Below are positions 43,007 through 51,057 of a stretch of 56,852 nt of DNA, piece by piece. The notes beneath the pieces were generated by a model. It was given only the letters and a program-made list of their open reading frames with translations, did no database searches and was not told the DNA's origin. Source of the stretch: Candidatus Villigracilis saccharophilus (lineage in GTDB: Bacteria; Chloroflexota; Anaerolineae; Anaerolineales; Villigracilaceae); contig JADJNA010000036.1 in assembly GCA_016709305.1 (NCBI GenBank), positions 1-56,852 on the forward strand, written 5' to 3'. Within the stretch, counting starts at the first letter, position 1. Every line of letters begins with the position of its first letter. A program made the position numbers and the translations under genes.

Positions 43007-44695
43007 TTATGACTTTACCAGGGTGAATTTATCTTTCCCAATTCGGTAATTGCCATTGTGCTTCAAGACCTTCTCCACCAATTCCTCAGGGACGTCCACA
43101 TACGTGAACTTATCTTCGATGCGGATCTTGCCAATGACGCTGCCCGGAATATCCGCGTGATGTGCAATGGTGCCGACGATATCATTGGGGCGGACGCCGT
43201 TCTCTTTGCCTTTGTTCAATTTCAAACGTACCATGCCAGCTTCATGCGAAGCCCGCTTGTTGCCAGCGTCGCGTTCGCCGCGTCTGCCTGTTTCGCGGTC
43301 GCGTCCGCCATCCCTGCCCTGAGGCTTACCGCGATTAAATTCACGGTCGCCGCGATAGGAGGAACGGCTTTCGGATACAACCACATCCGTCACATTTGCA
43401 ACGGGGCGATGCTTCTCATCAGCACGTGATAACTTCAAAGCGGCGGCGGCAATCTCGAGCGGATCGTGACCTTCTTCCACCAAACGTGCTACCAATTCGC
43501 GTTCGCGCTGGTATCGTCCACGGCCAAGCCAGATCTTCATTTGTTCCAGTACCTGATCTTCGCGATGCTTGGCGATATCTGCGGCGGTGGGTAGCTTTCC
43601 AAGTGTAAGCGCCTGTTTGGTCAGGTGTTCGATCTCGCGCAGGCGGCGTTTTTCGCGCGGCGCGAATAATGAAATGGCAATACCAGTCTTGCCTGCGCGG
43701 CCTGTGCGTCCAATACGATGGACATACACTTCGGCATCATCGGGCAATTGGTAATTGAAGACGTGTGAAATATTATCAATATCCAAACCGCGGGCGGCAA
43801 CGTCTGTTGCGACCAATACTTTGATCTGTCCGCTGCGGAATCTGCCGAGGATCTGCTCGCGGGCATTTTGTTCGAGATCGCCGTTCAATGCTTCGGCGGG
43901 AAATCCGCGTGCGGAGAGTTGACCTGCGAGCTGTCCGGTTTCGATACGCGTGCGGACGAATATCAACGCGCTGGTAATCGGTTCAATTTCAAAAAGGTTG
44001 GTCAGCGCCGCCAGTTTGTCGCCTTCATGGACGAGGTAGTAGCGTTGTTCGGTCCCTGACAGGGTCATGGTCGCTTTTTTAATGGTGACGGATTGCGGGT
44101 CACGCATGAAGCGATCTGCAAGGCTGCGGATACGTACGGGCATGGTGGCGCTAAAGAGTGCAGTCTGCCTAACGGAAGGAGTCGCAGAGAGGATCTCTTC
44201 CACGGGTTCGATAAACCCCATGTTGAGCATTTCATCGGCTTCATCCAGCACAACGGTCTTGATCATGCTCAGATCCAATACTTTGCGTTCGAGAAGATCG
44301 ATGATACGGCCGGGCGTGCCAACGACAATATCCACGCCGCGCTTGAGTTGATTGACCTGCGGACCGTAAGGCTGTCCACCGTAAACCGCCAGCACGCGTG
44401 CTTTGAGATGCTTGCCATATTGTTCCATGGCGGCGGCAACTTGAACAGCGAGTTCGCGTGTAGGCGCAAGTACGAGGGCCTGCGGCAGTCGTTGATGTAT
44501 GTAATTGTGAAGAATGGGGAGTGCGAAGGCGGCGGTTTTGCCAGTGCCTGTTTGGGCCTGACCGATCACATCCACGCCTGTGAGCATGAGGGGAATCATG
44601 CCTTCTTGAATTCCAGTTGGCGTTACATAGCCAAGTTCGACGATGGCCTGCTCCAACTCGGGGCGCAGGTTTAAAGAAGTAAATTCGGTTGTCAT
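43007..44695 (-). CDS. DEAD-box RNA helicase (CsdA/DeaD-like)
   Basis: ATP-dependent RNA helicase, 562 residues from the ATG at 44695, which has AAGGAAA upstream. Q motif, AQTGTGKT, PTRELAVQ, VLDEADEML, SATMP and HRIGRTGRAG are all present. A C-terminal Arg/Gly-rich linker (about 440-480) is followed by a DbpA-type RNA-binding domain (NDIVGTIAHHADIPGSVIGKI). DeaD homologues help ribosome assembly and cold adaptation. It is a single-gene unit with its own terminator. Confidence 0.94.
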   Translation of the reverse strand: MTTEFTSLNLRPELEQAIVELGYVTPTGIQEGMIPLMLTGVDVIGQAQTGTGKTAAFALPILHNYIHQRLPQALVLAPTRELAVQVAAAMEQYGKHLKARVLAVYGGQPYGPQVNQLKRGVDIVVGTPGRIIDLLERKVLDLSMIKTVVLDEADEMLNMGFIEPVEEILSATPSVRQTALFSATMPVRIRSLADRFMRDPQSVTIKKATMTLSGTEQRYYLVHEGDKLAALTNLFEIEPITSALIFVRTRIETGQLAGQLSARGFPAEALNGDLEQNAREQILGRFRSGQIKVLVATDVAARGLDIDNISHVFNYQLPDDAEVYVHRIGRTGRAGKTGIAISLFAPREKRRLREIEHLTKQALTLGKLPTAADIAKHREDQVLEQMKIWLGRGRYQRERELVARLVEEGHDPLEIAAAALKLSRADEKHRPVANVTDVVVSESRSSYRGDREFNRGKPQGRDGGRDRETGRRGERDAGNKRASHEAGMVRLKLNKGKENGVRPNDIVGTIAHHADIPGSVIGKIRIEDKFTYVDVPEELVEKVLKHNGNYRIGKDKFTLVKS

Positions 44696-44705
44696 CAGAT
44701 TTCCT

Positions 44706-44798
44706 TTTCCAATAGTCACCTGTCTTATAGTCACTGGTCGGCGGCCCGCTTGAACGCGGTTCGACGAAGGACTATTTGACCAACGACTACAAGACTAA
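44706..44798. repeat. Degenerate inverted words upstream of the helicase gene
   Basis: TAGTCACCTGTCTTATAGTC-type words (44714-44740) are repeated in inverted form as GACTATTTGACCAACGACTA (44769-44790). They could fold in the helicase leader. No -35/-10 pair was confidently placed. Confidence 0.4.
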
Positions 44799-44873
44799 AT
44801 TGAAATGTTCTGATAACTCCGTTCACTTCCTTCTTGCTAACAAAGTTTGCTTTTGCAAACAAACTCGCCCAAC

Positions 44874-44903
44874 AAAAAAGCCCGAGAAAATTTCATCGGG
44901 CTT
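44874..44903 (-). terminator. Terminator of the EamA gene
   Basis: On the minus strand AAGCCCGA pairs with TCGGGCTT around a 10-base loop, followed by six T. It lies 105 bases beyond the EamA stop codon. Confidence 0.8.
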
Positions 44904-45007
44904 ACAGTTTAGAGTGACCAAAACAATTTCCCAAAAATGCTCTTCGTTGAGAGCGGACAAGAGTTTACCACAGAAATTTTGGATTCTGTGAATTTGGTAC
45001 ACGAGAT

Positions 45008-45853
45008 TCAAATCGTCATCAACACGATAGCCGCCATCGCGGAAGCGATCCCGATCCATTGGTTGAGGGTCAACCGCTCCTTGAGGAAGATCCACGCTAG
45101 CATAACGGTTGTGCCGGGGAAGAGTGAACTTAATACCGCGGCCACATCCATACGACCTGATTGACCGGCAAGAATAAAGAATACATTTCCCGAAATATCA
45201 AGTATTCCATTGATCGTGATCATCGGCCACGCGGATGTGTCTTCCACTTTCCACGAGGCGCGGGTGATCAGCATGTAGGCAGTGATCAGGATCGTGCCAC
45301 CGCTACGCGAGGCAACCATTGGCCAGATCGTTGCGCCTGTGCTGGTGGCTTCGTGCATGAGCACAAAGTATGAGCCGAAACCAATGCCGGCCAGCAGGGG
45401 CAGTTTCAAGTCGGAGAGATGCGCCAGAATGTTTGTTACGCCGTTCTCACCCTGGGAGATCATCCAAACCGCAAAGAGAGCGAAGCCAAATCCGATCACG
45501 GTCAATAGCTGTGGAATTCCCTCTTTGAAGATTCCCACCAAAACCGGCAGGGATGCCGCCAGCAGCGCGGAGACGGGTGTGGCGATGCTCATCAAGCCGA
45601 GCGTCATGGAGTGATACAAAAGGATCAAGCCCACAGTGCCGAGCGCACCCGCCAACATGGCAAGCAGCCAAACTCTTTGATTCGGCAGAGACTCCCCCGA
45701 AATTTTCACAATGATCAAAAGAAAGATAATGCCGATCACTTCGCTGTAAAAAACCGCGCGATAGGCGCCTGTTTTTCGTGAAGCGAGCCCGCCTGTAAAA
45801 TCGCCCGCGCCCCAGCCGAGCGCAGCGGTCAAACCGAATAGTATGGATAGCAA
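45008..45853 (-). CDS. EamA-family transporter
   Basis: Ten-helix drug/metabolite-type transporter, 281 residues. The start is TTG at 45853, with AGGAG upstream. The N-terminal repeat begins FGLTAALGWGAGDFTGGLAS and the second begins LLAGIGFGSYFVLMHEATS. The terminal helix is NQWIGIASAMAAIVLM. The substrate is unknown. No His-rich tail is present, unlike the EamA protein at 29484. The gene lies beside the carboxylase cluster but in its own unit. Confidence 0.87.
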   Translation of the reverse strand: MLSILFGLTAALGWGAGDFTGGLASRKTGAYRAVFYSEVIGIIFLLIIVKISGESLPNQRVWLLAMLAGALGTVGLILLYHSMTLGLMSIATPVSALLAASLPVLVGIFKEGIPQLLTVIGFGFALFAVWMISQGENGVTNILAHLSDLKLPLLAGIGFGSYFVLMHEATSTGATIWPMVASRSGGTILITAYMLITRASWKVEDTSAWPMITINGILDISGNVFFILAGQSGRMDVAAVLSSLFPGTTVMLAWIFLKERLTLNQWIGIASAMAAIVLMTI

Positions 45854-45926
45854 ATTTGAACTCCTGGATTTTATCCGCCGATTTAGCAGATTTTACCTTC
45901 GTGAACCTTTGTGTTCTATGCGGTGA

Positions 45927-46796
45927 CTAATTCTTTCCCGCCGCCTTCGTTCGTTCCAAGACTTTTTGGGCATTCTTCACCAGCGGCATATCAATCATCT
46001 TTCCATCCAGTGAATATGCGCCTTTGCCCTCTTTTTGATTGGCCTCAAATGTTTCGACGATCCGCTTTGCATATGCAACCGCTTCATCATTTGGCGTGAA
46101 TGCGGTTTGGACAGGTTCCACCTGCGCGGGATGTATGATCTGCTTGCCGACGAATCCCAGCCGCGCGCCAAACTCCGATTCGATTCGCAGGGCTTCAATA
46201 TCCTTGTAATCGATCGTGACAATATCAATCGCCTGCAGATCATTCGCTGCACAAGCGACGATCACAGCCTGCCGCGCATATAATAATTCAACAGCTTCTT
46301 TGGTTCGAACTGCGCCAATGGATGCTGCGAAATCTTCCCCGCCGAAGATGATCGCGTCCAGCCGTGGGTGCGTTGCGATTTCCTTGAGATTCAAAATCCC
46401 CTTGGCAGTTTCTACGCCAATGAGTACTCGAATCGAATTTAGAGGCCAGCCATATTTCAATTCTGCGGTTTCGATAATTTTGCTTGCCCATTCCACTTGA
46501 TCAAAAGATTCAATTTTAGGGATCACGATCCCATCAGGATGATAGGGAAGCACGATCTCTATATCATCCTTCTCAAAGCCTGATCCGACTGAGTTGATCC
46601 GCGCCAATTTTTCGCTTTTGCCAAAATCCAATTCCAGCAAAGCTTTGACAATGGTCGCGCGCGCCAAATCTTTTTTATTGATCGCTGTGCCGTCTTCCAT
46701 GTCCATGCAAATGGAGTCGACTCCGAGTGTGACGGATTTCGTGATCATCTTCCAATTGTCACCGGGCATATAAAGCAGTGCGCGTCGTGAATGCAT
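45927..46796 (-). CDS. CitE-like HpcH/HpaI-family lyase, probable (R)-HMG-CoA or beta-hydroxyacyl-CoA lyase
   Basis: A 289-residue TIM-barrel lyase from the ATG at 46796 (GGAG six bases upstream). CitE-family features are RRALLYMPGDNWKMI, ICMDMEDGTAINKKDLAR, the metal Glu in GVETAKGILNL, and IIFGGEDFAASIG. It is not part of a citrate lyase complex, since no citD or citF is nearby. In Mycobacterium tuberculosis the equivalent position in the accD1-accA1 cluster is Rv2498c, which was shown to be an (R)-3-hydroxy-3-methylglutaryl-CoA lyase of leucine breakdown. That role is inferred here. It is preceded by maoC by 18 bases. Confidence 0.83.
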   Translation of the reverse strand: MHSRRALLYMPGDNWKMITKSVTLGVDSICMDMEDGTAINKKDLARATIVKALLELDFGKSEKLARINSVGSGFEKDDIEIVLPYHPDGIVIPKIESFDQVEWASKIIETAELKYGWPLNSIRVLIGVETAKGILNLKEIATHPRLDAIIFGGEDFAASIGAVRTKEAVELLYARQAVIVACAANDLQAIDIVTIDYKDIEALRIESEFGARLGFVGKQIIHPAQVEPVQTAFTPNDEAVAYAKRIVETFEANQKEGKGAYSLDGKMIDMPLVKNAQKVLERTKAAGKN

Positions 46797-46814
46797 GGTC
46801 ATCTCCATCAAAAA

Positions 46815-47312
46815 TTACAGGTCAAAAGCATGTCTGCTGGATTTTGGCAAAAAGTCCAGCCGCTGACCTTTCTTCAAGAACATTGCTGTTCGTTCGAATT
46901 CAACCACTACTGTTCCATCTGATTTCTTTCCCCAATGTTTAAATCTCACAATGCCCACATTCGGTCTGGAATTTGACTCGCGGCGGTCCAGAACTTCGGT
47001 CTCGGCATAGATCGTATCATTATGAAATGTCGGGTTGGGATGGGTCACTTTGTCATAACTCAAATTCGCGATGATCGTGCCTTCGCTTAATTCTGCAACC
47101 GTCAAACCGACCACCAATCCCAAGGTGAAAATCCCATTCACAATACGCTGACCAAATTCCGTGTTCGCGGCGAACTCTTCATTCACGTGTAATGGCTGAG
47201 TATTCATCGTCAACGCAGAGAACAGCACGTTGTCCATTTCGGTCACCGTGCGCCCCGCCGAATGTTTGAAGTGCATCCCAACCTGCAGATCTTCAAAATA
47301 TTTTCCAGCCAT
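46815..47312 (-). CDS. MaoC-like (R)-specific hydratase/dehydratase
   Basis: A 165-residue hot-dog-fold protein. GRTVTEMDNVLFSALTMNTQ followed by PLHVNEEFA contains the conserved hydratase elements, together with GIFTLGLVVGLTVAEL and VTHPNPTFHNDTIYAETEVL. It probably hydrates an enoyl-CoA. By analogy with Rv2499c it may act on 3-methylglutaconyl-CoA between the carboxylase and the lyase. The stop of the biotin carrier gene and its start share base 47312. Confidence 0.85.
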   Translation of the reverse strand: MAGKYFEDLQVGMHFKHSAGRTVTEMDNVLFSALTMNTQPLHVNEEFAANTEFGQRIVNGIFTLGLVVGLTVAELSEGTIIANLSYDKVTHPNPTFHNDTIYAETEVLDRRESNSRPNVGIVRFKHWGKKSDGTVVVEFERTAMFLKKGQRLDFLPKSSRHAFDL

Positions 47313-47788
47313 TATTCCTCCATCTCGATCAGGATCTGCTCCCGCTCAACAGTCTGACCCTGCGCCACAAAAACAGACTTCACTTTACCATCTTTCAAAG
47401 CCTGAATGCGGATTTCCATCTTCATGGCTTCCATCGTCAAAAGGGTTTGACCCTTCTTTACGATATCTCCCACGCTGACAGAAACGCTTCGCACCTGACC
47501 TGGCATTGGTGCGATCAATCCCCCGGCATGATCGTGTCTGACGCCTTGTTTCGCCCCCGATGTTTTCGTCAGCATCATAGTGTGACCGTTAATCGTCACC
47601 CATCTCTTCGCCATATCCGATGAGACATAAGCCGTGACTCGTTCGCCGTCGATCAGCAAATCCATTCGTCCATGTATTGTATCCACGCGGACGATTTGAA
47701 CGGAGACAGTCTTTCCATCCACGCTGGCGACATAGTTATCGCCTGATGGGTTGATCTCAAGAGTTTGTGTGTCGAAGTTAATTTTCAT
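47312..47788 (-). CDS. Biotin carboxyl carrier protein of acyl-CoA carboxylase
   Basis: A 158-residue protein from the ATG at 47788. The biotin site is EAMKM with Lys 123, in the C-terminal hammerhead domain (IAPMPGQVRSVSVSVGD and onward). The first 80 residues resemble the BT domain linking biotin carboxylase and carrier in 3-methylcrotonyl-CoA carboxylase alpha chains. It starts 2 bases after the biotin carboxylase stop. Together the two proteins (506 + 158) equal the normal single alpha chain, so a natural split or a missed base are both possible. Confidence 0.87.
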   Translation of the reverse strand: MKINFDTQTLEINPSGDNYVASVDGKTVSVQIVRVDTIHGRMDLLIDGERVTAYVSSDMAKRWVTINGHTMMLTKTSGAKQGVRHDHAGGLIAPMPGQVRSVSVSVGDIVKKGQTLLTMEAMKMEIRIQALKDGKVKSVFVAQGQTVEREQILIEMEE

Positions 47789-47790
47789 GG

Positions 47791-49311
47791 TTAATTTCGG
47801 TAACTCTTCGTCTGCTTCCACGGGTTGAATGGATCGGTCTCATTGGATACAGCAGGCTGTGATTTCGAGCCGACAAAGACCACATCCGCAAGCGCAGCGG
47901 CAATTAAATTCTGGAGTCCGAGCAGCAAGCTGTCGGTTATCCAGCAGCAAGCTGCTGGACTCCAGAGTTTTTCCACCCATCTGGTGGATACTTTTCCGTT
48001 TGCAAAATCTTCATGAGCCATTACAGCTTGCATAAAATCGATGTTTGTCACTACGCCATGCACGATAAATTCACTAAGCGCGGTCTGCATTCTTTGAATG
48101 GCGGCGTCACGATTTTCGGCATGGACAATTAACTTTGCCAGCAAGGGATCGTAAAAATGATTGACTTCACTACCTGTTGAAAAGCCTGAATCCACGCGAA
48201 TACCCGGTCCGTGCGGTTCGATAAATTGCAGGAGACTGCCTGTGCTTGGAAGGAATCCATTGGCGGGATCTTCGGCATACACGCGGCACTCAATGGCATG
48301 TCCGTGCTGGTGGAAGTCATTTTGGGCAAATGGGAATTTCTCTCCCGCCGCAATGCGGATCTGCCACTGGACAAGGTCAATGCCTGCGGTGAGTTCGGTG
48401 ATGGGGTGTTCGACTTGCAATCTTGTGTTCATTTCAAGAAAATAATATTGCGATGTGGTCGGGTCGAAGATAAATTCAATCGTGCCAGCGTTGAAATAAT
48501 TGACGGCTTTGGAAGCGGTGACTGCAGCTTGTCCCATTTGTTCGCGGAGTTCAGGCGTGAGCAATGGCGAAGGAGTTTCTTCAATTATTTTTTGGTGTCT
48601 GCGCTGCACGGAACATTCGCGTTCAAAGAGATGGACAAGAGTTCCGTGCTTATCGCCAAAGATTTGAAACTCGATATGATGCGCATCCGCCAAATATTTT
48701 TCGATCAGCAATCTTTCATCGCCAAAGGAATTCAAGGCTTCACTGCGCGCGGATTCGATGGCGTCGCTCAACTCGCTTTCCGCATTGACCACGCGCATGC
48801 CTTTGCCGCCACCGCCCGCTGAAGCCTTAATCAAAACAGGATAGCCGATCTCTTTGGCGGCTTTTTTGAAATCGTTATTTGATTCCAAGCCTTCAAATCC
48901 AGGGACGGTTGGTATACCAGCTTCTTTCATGGCGATCTTCGCCTCGGCTTTGTCTCCCATTGCGCGGATGGAATCTGGCGAGGGGCCGATAAATGTCAAA
49001 TTAGCTGATTCAACTGCGGCGGCGAATGCAGCGTTCTCTGAGAGGAATCCATAGCCGGGGTGAATGGCGTCTGCTTTCGAGTCGAGAGCGGCTCGGATGA
49101 GCGCGTCCGCATTCAAATAGGATTCTTTTGGCGCAGCGTCACCAAGCAAAACAGCCTCGTCAGCGAGTTGAACGTGTTGGGCATTCGCATCCGCTTCTGA
49201 ATACACGGCTACGGTTTTGATGCCAAGCTCCTTGCAGGCGCGCATGATGCGAATGGCGATCTCGCCGCGATTGGCGACTAGTATTTTTGTGAAAGGTGGT
49301 TTTGATGTCAT
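47791..49311 (-). CDS. Biotin carboxylase subunit of acyl-CoA carboxylase
   Basis: ATP-grasp enzyme that carboxylates biotin, 506 residues. Motifs: ILVANRGEIAIRIMRACKEL at the N-terminus, GYGFLSENA, KASAGGGGKGMRVV, FIFDPTTSQYYFLEMNTRLQ followed by VEHPITE, and IECRVYAEDP. A 55-base palindromic repeat lies in frame near the C-terminus (47911-47965), adding about 18 residues (WSPAACCWITDSLLLGLQN) just before LIAAALADV. The C-terminal DPFNPWKQTKSYRN is where an alpha chain normally passes into the BT domain. Confidence 0.92.
   Translation of the reverse strand: MTSKPPFTKILVANRGEIAIRIMRACKELGIKTVAVYSEADANAQHVQLADEAVLLGDAAPKESYLNADALIRAALDSKADAIHPGYGFLSENAAFAAAVESANLTFIGPSPDSIRAMGDKAEAKIAMKEAGIPTVPGFEGLESNNDFKKAAKEIGYPVLIKASAGGGGKGMRVVNAESELSDAIESARSEALNSFGDERLLIEKYLADAHHIEFQIFGDKHGTLVHLFERECSVQRRHQKIIEETPSPLLTPELREQMGQAAVTASKAVNYFNAGTIEFIFDPTTSQYYFLEMNTRLQVEHPITELTAGIDLVQWQIRIAAGEKFPFAQNDFHQHGHAIECRVYAEDPANGFLPSTGSLLQFIEPHGPGIRVDSGFSTGSEVNHFYDPLLAKLIVHAENRDAAIQRMQTALSEFIVHGVVTNIDFMQAVMAHEDFANGKVSTRWVEKLWSPAACCWITDSLLLGLQNLIAAALADVVFVGSKSQPAVSNETDPFNPWKQTKSYRN
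47911..47965. repeat. Palindromic repeat inserted in the biotin carboxylase gene
   Basis: CTGGAGTCC (47911-47919) is the inverse of GGACTCCAG (47957-47965). Inside lie AGCAGCAAGCTG and CAGCAGCAAGCTGCTG, the second itself a palindrome. The element is about 55 bases and keeps the reading frame open. No other copy was seen in the window. Confidence 0.75.
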
Positions 49312-49319
49312 GACACGTC

Positions 49320-50309
49320 TTACTCTTCACTCATCAATCGAAGCATTTCCGCTTCTCTCTCTGCAGACAATCCTGCTTTCCATTCATATCCTTCGGGACG
49401 CGCAGCCGCCCACTTGATGGTGTCGCGGACAGTCTCCTCGAGCGGCAGGAACTTTAAGCCCGAATTAACGGCTTTGGATATGTTGACGCGGGAAAAGCCC
49501 GCATCTTCCGCAGTGTCTGGAACCCAGACCGGCATGTCGCTCCATGGGGCTACCTTGTTTTGATCAAGGAATTCCACAGACGCCCATTTGAATTTTGCGT
49601 CGCTGGCGCTGACCAGCTTGCAGGTGTCGAGCATTGCGCCTAAAGTCAGTTCGTGATCTGGTCCCGTCGCATTGAAGACGCCCGATACATTTTGCTGGAT
49701 CAGTTCAATAATAAAGTCAGACAGGTCGCGAACATCGATGATCTGAATCGGCACATCAGGCTTCTCAGGCGCGAGGACTCTCCCGCCGCGTGCGATGCGC
49801 ACAGGCCAATACGTGAAACGATCTGTCGGGTCATGCGGACCAACGATTAGGCCAGGGCGAATGATCAACGAGTCCATGCCAAAAACATCCTGCACGGCTT
49901 TTTCACATAAGGCTTTCAAGGGGCCGTATGACCCGCCTGTGATCTCCTCGATTGTTTCATCCTCGATCTTTCCGACGGGATCGCTTTCGTTGATGCCGAT
50001 CTTTTTGAAATCAGAGTACACCGAAATGCTGGAGATAAAAACATACTGCTCGACTTTATCCTTCAACGCCTCGGCGGACATGCGGACGACGCGCGGAAAA
50101 TATCCGCAGGTATCTATGACTGCATCCCACTGACCCGATAGTAGATCCAGATCTTTTTCACGGTCTCCCTTTATCTTTTCCACCTGACCGAACAGATTTG
50201 GATTCGTTTGTCCGCGGTTGAAGAGAGTCACTTCATGTCCGCGGGCGCGCGCAGAGTTGACAAGATGCCGCCCCAGAAAACGTGTACCGCCGATGATCAG
50301 AATTTTCAT
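49320..50309 (-). CDS. NAD-dependent epimerase/reductase family protein (CSP41/GDP-mannose type)
   Basis: A 329-residue extended SDR from the ATG at 50309. The N-terminus has ILIIGGTRFLGRHLVNSARA, then EVTLFNRGQTNP, DAVIDTCGYFPRVV, ISSISVYSDF with the catalytic Ser, GPLKALCEKAV with Lys but the usual Tyr shifted (SYGPLK), and IIRPGLIVGPHDPTDRF. Proteins of this type often lie beside carboxylase or nucleotide-sugar genes. It lies 8 bases upstream of the biotin carboxylase start, so it appears to be part of the same transcript. The substrate is unknown. Confidence 0.83.
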   Translation of the reverse strand: MKILIIGGTRFLGRHLVNSARARGHEVTLFNRGQTNPNLFGQVEKIKGDREKDLDLLSGQWDAVIDTCGYFPRVVRMSAEALKDKVEQYVFISSISVYSDFKKIGINESDPVGKIEDETIEEITGGSYGPLKALCEKAVQDVFGMDSLIIRPGLIVGPHDPTDRFTYWPVRIARGGRVLAPEKPDVPIQIIDVRDLSDFIIELIQQNVSGVFNATGPDHELTLGAMLDTCKLVSASDAKFKWASVEFLDQNKVAPWSDMPVWVPDTAEDAGFSRVNISKAVNSGLKFLPLEETVRDTIKWAAARPEGYEWKAGLSAEREAEMLRLMSEE

Positions 50310-50322
50310 TTGTCTCCGTTGT

Positions 50323-50411
50323 TGTCGTTGCGAGGAGAGCGCTTGTCCTGACAAAGCAATCTCAATTGACAAGGAGGTTGCTTCGAGCGAAGAGCACGCC
50401 CTCACAACGAC
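50323..50411. repeat. Intergenic palindromic repeat, type B (long copy)
   Basis: TGTCGTTGCGAGG (50323-50335) pairs with CCTCACAACGACA (50399-50411). The centre contains ACAAAGCAATCTC and AAGGAGGTTGCTTCGAGC. Confidence 0.75.
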
Positions 50412-50420
50412 ATTACATCT

Positions 50421-50900
50421 TTATTTCTTCAATCTCGTAAGAACCATTTCGGTTGCTTTGGCTTCTTCGCCTTCGGGGGTGATGTTGTAGGCGGTGATGG
50501 TCAGTTGATCTCCGTCCAATTCCACTTCGGTGCGCCAGCTCCAGTCTGGTCCGCCAGTGGGGTCAGGGTAACTTCCCGTGACGGAGAATCCGTTTTCTGC
50601 CTCCCTTCCAATGCAAAACATGATGCCAGTACTCGTGTGGAAGGAATCTACCCAGGCGGTTTCGAATTGTTCCAAGGTGATGTTATAGCCAAAGGTGAAC
50701 ATGCCCTGCTGAGCTTCACCTTCGATGGAGCCTTGATAAAGGTAAAGAGCATAACGTCCCTCGAGAATGAGTTGAATGGTTCCAACCACTGACGATTCAT
50801 CCGCCAGTTTGCCTGGTTCAAGCCAGAGTTTTGAAATTCCTTTCCAATTGCCTGCCAGCTGTGAAAGGAAATGGTGAGGGGTGGATGATTCAAAAGACAT
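50421..50900 (-). CDS. DUF1579 family protein
   Basis: A 159-residue beta-rich protein. LAGNWKGISKLWLEPGKLAD and GRYALYLYQGSIEGEAQQGM with FTFGYNITLEQFETAWVDS fit DUF1579. The fold resembles small lipocalin-like domains. Function is not known. It sits between the carboxyltransferase and epimerase genes on the same strand, separated by repeat-rich gaps on both sides. Confidence 0.75.
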   Translation of the reverse strand: MSFESSTPHHFLSQLAGNWKGISKLWLEPGKLADESSVVGTIQLILEGRYALYLYQGSIEGEAQQGMFTFGYNITLEQFETAWVDSFHTSTGIMFCIGREAENGFSVTGSYPDPTGGPDWSWRTEVELDGDQLTITAYNITPEGEEAKATEMVLTRLKK

Positions 50901-50934
50901 GGGATGGTCTCCTTTTTATGTATAAAAATTTAAT

Positions 50935-51010
50935 GATGTCATGCTGAGCGGTAGCGAAGCATCTATACGATCATGTAAAAGATCCTTCGCTGCGCTCAGG
51001 ATGACATGAC
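50935..51010. repeat. Intergenic palindromic repeat, type A
   Basis: GATGTCATGCTGAGCGGTAG on the left is the inverse of CGCTCAGGATGACATG on the right. It is the second copy of the element at 2450-2524. Confidence 0.75.
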
Positions 51011-51057
51011 AATCGGATTGCTTCGCCGCAAAGAACGCGGCTCGCAATGGCATGTCA
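51009..51057. repeat. Intergenic palindromic repeat, type B (rearranged)
   Basis: GACAATCGGATTGCTTCGCC...GGCTCGCAATGGCATGTCA follows the type A repeat directly and overlaps the carboxyltransferase stop codon region. Confidence 0.6.

Noticed and set aside
45927..46796. CitE-like gene as part of citrate lyase
   Set aside because: No citD, citF or citX genes are nearby; the context is an acyl-CoA carboxylase cluster.
50935..51057. Adjacent repeats considered as a CRISPR array
   Set aside because: The repeats are imperfect palindromes of different families, without equal spacers, leader or cas genes.
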